This document shows positions 46,084-53,468 of a DNA stretch of 64,000 nt, one piece after another. Within the stretch, counting starts at the first letter, position 1, and each line of letters begins with the position of its first letter. The notes beneath the pieces were generated by a model. That model had not been told where the DNA came from and did no database searches. It saw only the letters and a list, made by a program, of their open reading frames with translations. Origin of the DNA: Pseudomonas sp. GGS8 (GTDB taxonomy: Bacteria > Pseudomonadota > Gammaproteobacteria > Pseudomonadales > Pseudomonadaceae); the NCBI RefSeq assembly GCF_024168645.1, contig NZ_JALJWF010000001.1, forward strand, positions 3,351,501-3,415,500. The letters run 5' to 3'. Position numbers and translations under genes: made by a program.

Positions 46084-46404
46084 ATGATGGCGCACGCTCA
46101 GGGTCAGCAACATCCGATTAGTTTGTACCTCAAAATCTGGGGGCTGTTATTCGTCCTCAGCACGATGTCGTATCTCGTCGACTATTTTCACTTCCATGGC
46201 TACCTTCGGTGGGCCCTGATTATCACTTTCATGTTGTTGAAGGCAGGTTTAATTGTCTCCATCTTCATGCATATGGCCTGGGAGCGGTTGGCCATGGTCT
46301 ACGCCATATTGGTGCCACCGTTGTGTTTGCTGGTGCTCGTCGGGCTGATGGCCACCGAGGCGGATTATGTGTTCCTCAGCCGGGTCATTTTCTTCGGTCA
46401 ATAA
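46084..46404 (+). CDS. Cytochrome c oxidase subunit IV family protein
   Basis: 106 aa (105 if the second ATG at 46087 is used), three membrane helices; matches the bacterial COX4_pro family with LLKAGLIVSIFMHMAWE. Preceded by GAGGAGCC. Last gene of the oxidase operon. Confidence 0.87.
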   Translation: MMAHAQGQQHPISLYLKIWGLLFVLSTMSYLVDYFHFHGYLRWALIITFMLLKAGLIVSIFMHMAWERLAMVYAILVPPLCLLVLVGLMATEADYVFLSRVIFFGQ

Positions 46405-46455
46405 GCCGCTTACGGAGGGCCTTGAGCCTCCGGGTTTAGTCCGCAATAAATGGCG

Positions 46456-47010
46456 TTATATCGTTCGTTTGAACTGATGCCATTTGTGCAGCCAGGCGAC
46501 TGTCCAGTGAGGGGATGCCGCACCCGTACCGGCGATCGTCAGCTTTGGATGATGTTCAATGACCCGATCCAATACCGGCTCCTGATTCGGTTCAACATCC
46601 ACGAAGAAGATATGTTTGCCGTCTTCTACCATCTGTTTAAAGTTGCGGAAGTGCGCGTTCGGCACCTGGATACCAAAAAAGCCGCCTTCCCAGATGCAGA
46701 AGCCAAATATAACAATGGCAAGGAAGATAAAAGGCACCCAGCCTGCGGCGGTTTCGGTCCAGCCCATCCAATAGGCACCGCCAAGGATCAGCGCCGCGAG
46801 TGGCACACCAACCACTGCGCCAATCTCGCCAGAGTGAACAACATCCTGTTTCATCAACGAGTTGACCTCGTGGAGGTGATGTTCTTCAACATCTGCCACT
46901 TGTTCACTGAGCACATGAATTTGTTCGGTATTGATGCCGTTGGCTTCCAGTTCAGTTTCAACGGCTTCGAGATCGTCGAGATTGTCACTGATGTAATAGT
47001 GTCGGTTCAT
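46456..47010 (-). CDS. Membrane protein of unknown function
   Basis: 184 aa: N-terminal soluble part with a strand-helix pattern (RHYYISDNLDDLEAVETELEANG) like a DUF for stress membrane proteins, then two membrane helices (~66-87 and ~93-115) and a C-terminal soluble tail containing IFFVDVEPNQEPVL. Ribosome binding site GGGAGGTG before ATG 47008-47010; the open frame to 47109 is rejected. Convergent with the oxidase operon. Similar proteins are often labelled 'NAD/FAD-utilizing', but I see no such motif. Confidence 0.72.
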   Translation of the reverse strand: MNRHYYISDNLDDLEAVETELEANGINTEQIHVLSEQVADVEEHHLHEVNSLMKQDVVHSGEIGAVVGVPLAALILGGAYWMGWTETAAGWVPFIFLAIVIFGFCIWEGGFFGIQVPNAHFRNFKQMVEDGKHIFFVDVEPNQEPVLDRVIEHHPKLTIAGTGAASPHWTVAWLHKWHQFKRTI

Positions 47011-47266
47011 GCCACACCTCCCATCTCGTGTTGGCCGTAGGCCTCCTCTGTCCTGCAGCCGTAAACTGAGATTTGCAGTCGGTATCTGCGCCCGAGGGGA
47101 ACGTTGCACACTTCATGCAATCCGTAGGAAGTATAGCATTCGCTGGTATGCGGGGCGGGAGGCGTCAGGGTCTGGAAGGAAGCATTGGGGCTTGGCGTGC
47201 GCCGACGAATTCTGCATAGCAACGTAACCGGTTCGCCCCAACGAGGGCGGAAACAGGAGCAGATGC

Positions 47267-48799
47267 TCATCCCATCTCTCGATCCTCAAACGCAGAACGC
47301 ACGGCCTCTACGACGCGCTCCGCCATGCGCTCATCTTCAAGCTGCGGGTACCCTTTCTTTAGCTTGCCGGACACTACCCAGCCGTTCTCCTTGATGGAAC
47401 GGATGATGCGGTTCGCATCCAGGTCTGGCATCTCCAGTACCTCTTTCAGCTGCTCCTGAGCTCGCTGAAAGATCACCAGTACTCTGGCTTCATTCGCCAT
47501 TTCCTTTCGAATCGTGTGCTCGACGACGCGTGCGGTGTACAGAACGTGTTCGGTCAGATCGGGATAGCGCCAGGCGAAACGCGCGTCCTCGTATTCATCG
47601 AAGATGAAGTTGCTGCGAGTTCCGTCCTCGTAGGTCACGAGTTCGCCGAACCGATAGGCCGCTGCGTAACGTCGCATGAACGGGCGCGAGAACACTTCGA
47701 GCGTACGGTCGTAGCCGGCTCTGAAGTCGATCGAACTCGTGATTGTGGCTGACACTGGCAGTATCACGCCGTCGGGCACTGCCTTATCCCGAATCAGGGT
47801 GTCGTTGATCAGGAAGCGATGAATCCGGCCATTGCCATCGCGCATGGGATGGATGTAGACAAAGCCAAATGCCAACACAGCGGCTCTTGCCAATGATTCC
47901 GCACCACGCGTTGCAACTTCAAACTCATTGAGTCCTGCCAATAGCTGAGCGAGATCCGCGAAATGTGGGGCAATGTAATGCACGATGTCCTCGCGCATCG
48001 TGGCTTGTCCCACAAACACCGGAGAGCGCCGCAGGCCCAGTCCAATGGCATCACGCCCCAGAATGCCGGCTTGCAGGGAGTGCAGGCTGTCGTTGCTCAA
48101 CGGGTCTTTGATATGTCCGCAGTACTGGGCGATGACATGGGCAAACCGCTGGATGCGATCGGCCTGGTCGGCTTCCTTTTCGATGAGAAAGCTCGCGCGC
48201 GATTCCTTGAACGTCAGCCAACTAGCGGTACGCATCAGGATGTCGGGGCCAAAGGCCTGATCCAATTCATCCAATGCCTCGCGTAGATCGAATTGCAGGG
48301 CCTCCTGCACTGGCGCCGTACGACGAACCAAGGGGCAGAACTCAGCCGTCCCTGGCAGGTTGTTATTGACTCGCCAACGCCGCGTTCGCAGCGCCTCGCG
48401 ACGAGTCAGGTAATCCTTTGGCGAAAGTACATCGACATAGCCGCCATTGGTCACGTCTGGCACATCCAGACGTTGCCCTGTCAGCCATTCGTAGAGGAAT
48501 CCCGTGCGACGGGCATACTGGCCGAATGGCTCCCGTCGACACCAGTCTTCGACAGGCTGCGGACCTATGGCCGCAAACAGGCGGGCGAAGAACTCGAGAT
48601 GGATCTCTTCGTACTTGAGGCCGAACTCGAAATGCCCTGCGAAATCGTCTGCGGGCCGATAGCTTGCCGGATACCGGTTCTCCGCATTGCCGTCACTTTC
48701 GCGACTGACACGTACAGTGCCGATCATCGAGTCGACTCGTAGGGGCTGTACCAGTGCGATGTCGTAACGATTTGCGAGGGTCTTGAAACCGACTTGCAT
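47267..48799 (-). CDS. Fic-domain protein
   Basis: 510-aa Fic protein, which normally transfers AMP from ATP to a target Ser/Thr/Tyr. The catalytic loop reads HPMRDGNGRIHR (consensus HPFx[D/E]GNGRxxR, with Met for Phe), about residues 315-326. An upstream SFLIEKE segment is at the place of the inhibitory helix SxxxE[G/N] with Lys in place of Gly/Asn, so auto-inhibition may be altered. C-terminal ~100 residues include a winged-helix-like part. Only one gene: no antitoxin partner. Divergent region carries three direct repeats. Confidence 0.88.
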   Translation of the reverse strand: MQVGFKTLANRYDIALVQPLRVDSMIGTVRVSRESDGNAENRYPASYRPADDFAGHFEFGLKYEEIHLEFFARLFAAIGPQPVEDWCRREPFGQYARRTGFLYEWLTGQRLDVPDVTNGGYVDVLSPKDYLTRREALRTRRWRVNNNLPGTAEFCPLVRRTAPVQEALQFDLREALDELDQAFGPDILMRTASWLTFKESRASFLIEKEADQADRIQRFAHVIAQYCGHIKDPLSNDSLHSLQAGILGRDAIGLGLRRSPVFVGQATMREDIVHYIAPHFADLAQLLAGLNEFEVATRGAESLARAAVLAFGFVYIHPMRDGNGRIHRFLINDTLIRDKAVPDGVILPVSATITSSIDFRAGYDRTLEVFSRPFMRRYAAAYRFGELVTYEDGTRSNFIFDEYEDARFAWRYPDLTEHVLYTARVVEHTIRKEMANEARVLVIFQRAQEQLKEVLEMPDLDANRIIRSIKENGWVVSGKLKKGYPQLEDERMAERVVEAVRSAFEDREMG

Positions 48800-49051
48800 T
48801 GACGAAATCCTTTACTGGGGCAAGAAAAACGCTAACAGAACGTCGATCATATGCGAAAACGCTAATTTCCGTGGATATGAAAATCTTAACGTTTAATGAA
48901 ATTCGATAATAAATCCGTGTCTCTCGAAAAAAACGCTAACGGACTTCAGGGTAGTCGCTAGCGCCCCGAGAGCACTTACTCATCGATCAGCGGACAACGG
49001 GACGAAAATGGGGAGATGCCTCAGAGCCCGATTCCACCAAACCCCAGACAC
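48800..49051. other. AT-rich region upstream of fic
   Basis: No gene. The first 140 bp contain three AAAACGCTAA(C) repeats and TTAACGTTTAA; the remainder shows nothing specific until the terminator at 49052. Confidence 0.55.
48826..48940. repeat. Three direct repeats AAAACGCTAA(C)
   Basis: Copies at 48826-48836, 48856-48865 and 48930-48940, in the same orientation, spaced 30 and 74 bp apart, with a near-palindrome TTAACGTTTAA at 48885-48896. They lie 27 to 141 bp upstream of the fic start. Probably regulator binding sites. Confidence 0.75.
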
Positions 49052-49085
49052 AAAAAAACCGGCCATCAAGGCCGGTTTTTTCTTT
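49052..49085. terminator. Bidirectional intrinsic terminator
   Basis: AAAAAACCGGCC-ATCAA-GGCCGGTTTTTT, T-run on the plus side and A-run on the other, so it works in both directions. For the minus strand it follows tRNA-Gly. Confidence 0.9.
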
Positions 49086-49128
49086 ACTTGCATCCCCCGT
49101 CAAAAACGACGTGAGACTGAAATCTGAT

Positions 49129-49202
49129 TGGAGCGGGTGAAGGGAATCGAACCCTCGTTATCAGCTTGGGAAGCTGGAGTAATGCCATTATACGACACCC
49201 GC
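49129..49202 (-). tRNA. tRNA-Gly(CCC)
   Basis: 74 nt including an encoded CCA. Acceptor stem GCGGGTG/CACCCGC, discriminator T, T-arm GGTTCGATTCC, anticodon loop TTCCCAA giving anticodon CCC (reads GGG). Terminator 44 bp downstream. Not flanked by any integrase. Confidence 0.95.
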
Positions 49203-49307
49203 TCAGAGCGGCTGACTTTGTACCAGATGTGAGCGCGGATTTGAAGTTTTTCTTTATGCGCGATGGCTTTAGCGCCAGGTGAAACACAAACAGGGACCGC
49301 TTGGCGG

Positions 49308-49377
49308 TCATTCGCGGGCAAGCCTCGCACCTACGGGAGTGCGTTCAACACAGTAGGGCGGGACTTGCTCGCGATGA
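49308..49377. repeat. Degenerate REP pair
   Basis: TCATTCGCGGGCAAGCCTCG and a diverged complement ending CGCGATGA, with several mismatches, between the tRNA and phaG. Confidence 0.55.
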
Positions 49378-49384
49378 CTCTGTT

Positions 49385-50269
49385 TCAGATTGCAAATGCA
49401 TGGTGGTCCTGGACGTACTGGTAACGCGGTCGGCTTTCGAGTTGCGCCGGTTTCAGGAAGCCCAGCAGTGCGTTGCGGCTGTCTTGGCAAGCGGTTTTGT
49501 GTTCCATGTCGAGAAAGTGGCCGGTGGCCTGAAGGGTGCTGAAGGTGCTGTGTTGCACATGGCCGGCGAACAGCTTGGCATCGGCGGGGGCGGTGTACTC
49601 GTCCCATTCGCCGTTCATGAACAGCACTGGCACATTGATTTTCTTTGCCGCGTTCAGGTAGCAGTCGCGATCGCTGTTGAGCACGTCGTTGATGTGAAAA
49701 TGCATTTGCCCGTATTCATGTTCGGCCAAGGTGCTGACGTGACGGTGGTTGAAGCGCTTGAACAGCGAGGGCAGGTGTTTGCCAATGGTGCTGTTCACCA
49801 GGTGGCCGACCCGGTTACCGTCGCGGCTGCCGAGGTAATCGACACCGCGCTCAAGGTAGTCGAGCATGTGCTCGTTGACCACCGGCGAGAACGAGCTGAT
49901 CACAGCCTTCTCGATGCGCCGTGGCCGTTGGGCGAGGGCGACGAGCGTGGCGGCACCACCAAAGGAGAACGACAGCACGTGTTCGGCGGCGAAGTGGTCG
50001 ATCAGCTCGAGGAGGATCTGCCCTTCGATTTCCTTGGTCAGCATTTTCTCATGCAGGTTGTGAGCCTTGGACTTGCCCGCGTAGGGCTGGTCGTAGCACA
50101 CCACATTGAACTGCGGATAAAGGTTTTTCACGGTCTGTGCAAACGACGCAGTCGTGGACATCGAGCCGTTGACCAGAATGATGGTCTTTTCTGCGGCGTC
50201 TGCGCGATAGAACTCCGTGTAAACCCGATACTGACCCTGTATATCCAGCACAGCGATTTCTGGCCTCAT
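49385..50269 (-). CDS. phaG: (R)-3-hydroxyacyl-ACP thioesterase/transacylase PhaG
   Basis: 294-aa alpha/beta hydrolase that releases or transfers (R)-3-hydroxyacyl groups from fatty-acid synthesis ACP into the medium-chain PHA route. The N-terminus (MRPEIAVLDIQGQYRVYTEF) is that of P. putida PhaG; the nucleophile is S102 in SFSFGG and GHFLDME holds the catalytic His. RhlA, a close relative, is excluded by the N-terminus and the DQPYAGKSK loop. The phaC genes are elsewhere, as usual for this gene. Confidence 0.93.
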   Translation of the reverse strand: MRPEIAVLDIQGQYRVYTEFYRADAAEKTIILVNGSMSTTASFAQTVKNLYPQFNVVCYDQPYAGKSKAHNLHEKMLTKEIEGQILLELIDHFAAEHVLSFSFGGAATLVALAQRPRRIEKAVISSFSPVVNEHMLDYLERGVDYLGSRDGNRVGHLVNSTIGKHLPSLFKRFNHRHVSTLAEHEYGQMHFHINDVLNSDRDCYLNAAKKINVPVLFMNGEWDEYTAPADAKLFAGHVQHSTFSTLQATGHFLDMEHKTACQDSRNALLGFLKPAQLESRPRYQYVQDHHAFAI

Positions 50270-50586
50270 GACATAAGACTCCTGGCAAGCGGGTATGCGC
50301 GCAAATCAGATTGCACGAGCTTTGTGACAGGTAGGCATACGCCTGGAATTTTTTGAAGGCCCATGTCGATCCATTGCAGGCCGGTCGACGGGTATTGTTA
50401 TAAGCGGGCAGTTTGCCGGGGGAAGGCGGAACCTGAGGGTTCTCTGCCGGCAAAAAGTTTCTTAGAGTAGTTTTGGTGACTCGTCGGTCACGTTTCGCGC
50501 CGACGTCCTGATTCAAGCAGGGGTCACGTCATCGCGCAAGTATCTTTCGTAAAATGTTCGACAACTTCTGCTGAGCGGTCGTTTGC
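50270..50586. other. Intergenic region upstream of phaG
   Basis: 317 bp between phaG and the end of rsuA, both on the minus strand. I see no gene; a palindromic TTATAA at about 50399 could be part of a phaG promoter but nothing is decisive. Confidence 0.4.
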
Positions 50587-51279
50587 TTAGATCAATCGGA
50601 TCTCTGCGACGCTCAACGGCCGGTATTCGCCGGGCTTCAGCGCGTCGTCGAGCAGCAGCGGCCCCATGCGTTCGCGGTGCAGGCGCAACACCTTGTTGTC
50701 GAAGTGGCCGAACATCCGTTTTACCTGATGATAACGGCCCTCGACGATGCTCAGGCGCGCCGATTTTGCCCCAAGCACGACCAGTTCGGCAGGTTGGGTG
50801 GTGAGGTCTTCGAAGGCGAAGTACAGGCCTTTGGCGAACGTGATCGCGTAGTCGGCAGTGATCTCCTGCTCCGTCTCGACGTAGTAGACCTTGGGCAGTT
50901 TGGTCTGCGGTTGGGTCAGGCGTCGCGACCAGCTGCCATCATTGGTGATCAGCATCAGGCCGGTGGTGTTGAAGTCCAGGCGACCGGCGATGTGCAGGTC
51001 ATCCTTGTCCGGTTCATGGATCAGGTCGAGCACCGTCGGGTGTTGCGGGTCGCGGGTGGCGCTGACGCAGCCGGGCGGTTTGTGCAGCATGAAGTAGCGG
51101 GCCGGTTTGCCGACTTGCAGCACTTCGTCGTCGACCTCCACGCGGCTGAACTCAAGCACCTCGGCGTGAGGGTCGCTGACGACATTTCCGTCGACCCTGA
51201 CGCGTTTTTCCACCAGCAACAGGCGTACCTGCTTACGGTTGAAGCGGGGCAGGTTGCTGAGGAAACGGTCAACGCGCAT
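50587..51279 (-). CDS. rsuA: 16S rRNA pseudouridine(516) synthase
   Basis: 230-aa RsuA/RluB-family enzyme. S4 RNA-binding domain at residues 1-55, then the pseudouridine synthase core with catalytic Asp D102 in GRLDFNTTG, the same position as in the E. coli enzyme; the ARYFMLHKPPG start of the core is also typical. Modifies U516 of 16S rRNA. Good start (ATG 51277-51279). Confidence 0.92.
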   Translation of the reverse strand: MRVDRFLSNLPRFNRKQVRLLLVEKRVRVDGNVVSDPHAEVLEFSRVEVDDEVLQVGKPARYFMLHKPPGCVSATRDPQHPTVLDLIHEPDKDDLHIAGRLDFNTTGLMLITNDGSWSRRLTQPQTKLPKVYYVETEQEITADYAITFAKGLYFAFEDLTTQPAELVVLGAKSARLSIVEGRYHQVKRMFGHFDNKVLRLHRERMGPLLLDDALKPGEYRPLSVAEIRLI

Positions 51280-51324
51280 GGTCAGGGATCGGTGGGAGGA
51301 TTCGGTGGGAGAGCGCCGTGCATC

Positions 51325-51543
51325 TTACGTGATCGGCCAGGCGGCTGCTTGTAACTGCGCCTCGACCCGGGCGCAGGCCGGGCACAGGCAGGACTTGTCG
51401 CGCAGCTCGGCTGGCAGCGTTTCGAACACCGCCGGGTCGATGCTGACGCCGTAGCACCAGCAGGCACGATCGACGGTTCGTGGGTCGGCCAGGCTGCAGT
51501 CATTGGAAGCGCCGCAGGCCGGGCAGAGGTCAGGCGTATTCAT
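51325..51543 (-). CDS. Cysteine-rich CWC-family protein
   Basis: 72 aa with eight cysteines arranged as CPACG near the start, CWC in the middle and CLCPACAR at the end, the CWC family pattern, likely binding zinc. ATG 51541-51543 is used; the frame extends to 51618 but those residues are unlike the family. 45 bp upstream of rsuA on the same strand, so possibly co-transcribed. Confidence 0.82.
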   Translation of the reverse strand: MNTPDLCPACGASNDCSLADPRTVDRACWCYGVSIDPAVFETLPAELRDKSCLCPACARVEAQLQAAAWPIT

Positions 51544-51664
51544 GAAAGGGTCATTCGGTAATGGCCGGTTTGCTTGGCCCAAGCTGCGCATGATCGTCCG
51601 GCAGGCCGCCATGTGCAAGCTAACGCCCGCACATTCCTGAAGGGCCTTGCCGGCGATCCGGCGA

Positions 51665-53443
51665 TCAACCCAGGCTTTTCAAATACGCCCGCCAGCCGCC
51701 CAAATGACTGATATCCACCGCGCCTTCCAACCCATACGGTTCGCAGATGAACCCGCTCTCCCAACGCCCATCCGCCAGTTGCACCTTGCCCAACCCCAGC
51801 GGCGCAGGAATCCCGGTGAGGAACGAACCCAATTCACTGTTCGGCAACTCCCATACTTCCACCGCGATGGCCGCGCCGCCCTCTTTAACGCGGACCATGC
51901 CGGGGCGATACGGTGGGCCGCCGGCCAGGGCGTACAGCTGATAGTCGGGAAAGCTGTGAGTGATTTCGACCAGCCGCGCTCCACGCTGTTTGAGTTGCCA
52001 GTTCAGCGCCAGCCCCTCCAGGTGCGCGCCGCAGACCACCAGCCGTGCCCGGTCATTGCGCGCGACGGCCGCCGGTACGGGTGAAGCCAGGCCCTGCTGA
52101 CGTTGCAGGGCATCCGCCACGCTCAACAGATACTGATCGGTAAACGCACGACCAAACAGGGTCACCCCCCAAGGCAAGCCGTTGCCCATGACTCCGCTGG
52201 GTACGGCGACGGCGGCGTAGTCGAGCAGGTTCATGAAGTTGGTGTAATACCCCAGTTCCGAGTTGCGCAGTACCGGTTCGGCCGCCAGTTCCGCCAGCGT
52301 CACCGGGCGGCCGATGGTGGGCGTCAGCACGCAGTCCAGTCCCTCCAGTGCTCTGTCGCACAGCGCCTTCAAGGCTTGCAGCCGGTAGTGGGCACGGAAG
52401 GTTTGTACGCCGGTTACCGCCGGGGCCTTGGCCAGCACGGCACGAATCACCGGCAGCACCGCTTGAGGATGTTGCTCCATCAACTCGCCGGCCACGCTGT
52501 AACGCTCGGCCACCCATGGCCCTTCGTAGAGCAATCGCGCCGCTTCGAGGAACGGCGACAAATCCAGTTCCACCGCTTCACCGCCCAGGGCTTTGAGCTG
52601 GTCGATGGCGTCGCCGAACAACAGCGGGCCTTCAGGGCAGCCGAAGAATGCCAGGTCCTGTGCACGGGGCACACCGAAACGAAACGCGCGCGGCGTGCCG
52701 AAGGCCGAGCCGTCATTCCACAGCGGATTGCTGCGGCTGTATTCGTCCCGTGGATCGAGATGAGCGGTCAGAGCCAACAACTGACTGGCTTCCCGGGCCG
52801 TGGCCGTAAAGGTCGTGACGCAATCGAGCGTGCGACAGGCCGGAACCACCCCGGCCGTGGAGATCAGCCCTTTGGTGGCTTTCAAACCGACCAGATTGTT
52901 CAGCGCCGCCGGTACGCGCCCGGAACCTGCGGTGTCGGTGCCCAGGGCAAAACTCGCCACGCCGAGCGCCACCGCCAGTGAAGACCCGGCGCTGGAGCCG
53001 CCCGACGGATATTCCGGCAGCACGCTGTTCGGGCATGCGCCATACGGCGAGCGGCTGCCGTTAAGGCCGGTGGCGAACTGGTCGAGATTGGTCTTGCCCA
53101 ACGGGATCGCGCCCAGTGCCAGCAGTTGCTCGACGATGGTCGCCGAACATTCCGGCAGGTAGGCAAACGCCGGACACGCCGCCGTGGTCGGAATCCCCGC
53201 CAGATCGATATTGTCCTTGATCGCGAACGGCACGCCGTACAGCGGCAGGCTGCCGGGGTCACGACCATCGAGGGCGGCGAGGTACGGTTCCAGTTCCTCG
53301 ACGCTGAGCAAATGAATGAACAGGTGATAATCGGGGTTCAGCGCCGCGGCTTTTTCCCGCAGGTGCAGCAGCAGTTGCCGAGGCGTGGTGTGGCCGTCAC
53401 GGTATGCGTTGCGCAGGGCGTCGAGTTGCAGATTGATGTTCAT
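51665..53443 (-). CDS. atzF: Allophanate hydrolase
   Basis: 592-aa amidase-signature enzyme that hydrolyses allophanate to ammonia and CO2, the last step after the carboxylase. Catalytic triad K76 (AIKDNID), cis-Ser 150 (SGGSSAGSS) and nucleophile S174 (GTDTAGSGRVPA); the C-terminal ~120 residues (from about 470) form the second AtzF domain. Last gene of the guanidine operon, 25 bp after the carboxylase gene. Confidence 0.94.
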   Translation of the reverse strand: MNINLQLDALRNAYRDGHTTPRQLLLHLREKAAALNPDYHLFIHLLSVEELEPYLAALDGRDPGSLPLYGVPFAIKDNIDLAGIPTTAACPAFAYLPECSATIVEQLLALGAIPLGKTNLDQFATGLNGSRSPYGACPNSVLPEYPSGGSSAGSSLAVALGVASFALGTDTAGSGRVPAALNNLVGLKATKGLISTAGVVPACRTLDCVTTFTATAREASQLLALTAHLDPRDEYSRSNPLWNDGSAFGTPRAFRFGVPRAQDLAFFGCPEGPLLFGDAIDQLKALGGEAVELDLSPFLEAARLLYEGPWVAERYSVAGELMEQHPQAVLPVIRAVLAKAPAVTGVQTFRAHYRLQALKALCDRALEGLDCVLTPTIGRPVTLAELAAEPVLRNSELGYYTNFMNLLDYAAVAVPSGVMGNGLPWGVTLFGRAFTDQYLLSVADALQRQQGLASPVPAAVARNDRARLVVCGAHLEGLALNWQLKQRGARLVEITHSFPDYQLYALAGGPPYRPGMVRVKEGGAAIAVEVWELPNSELGSFLTGIPAPLGLGKVQLADGRWESGFICEPYGLEGAVDISHLGGWRAYLKSLG

Positions 53444-53468
53444 GGTTCAGATCCTTGTTGAAATGGCT

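Noticed and set aside
49129..49202. tRNA-Gly(CCC) as integration site of a genomic island covering the fic and oxidase genes
   Set aside because: No integrase and no repeat of the tRNA 3' end was found on the left side by eye.
49385..50269. RhlA (rhamnolipid precursor synthase) instead of PhaG
   Set aside because: The N-terminus and several internal blocks match PhaG of P. putida, not RhlA, and no rhlB follows.
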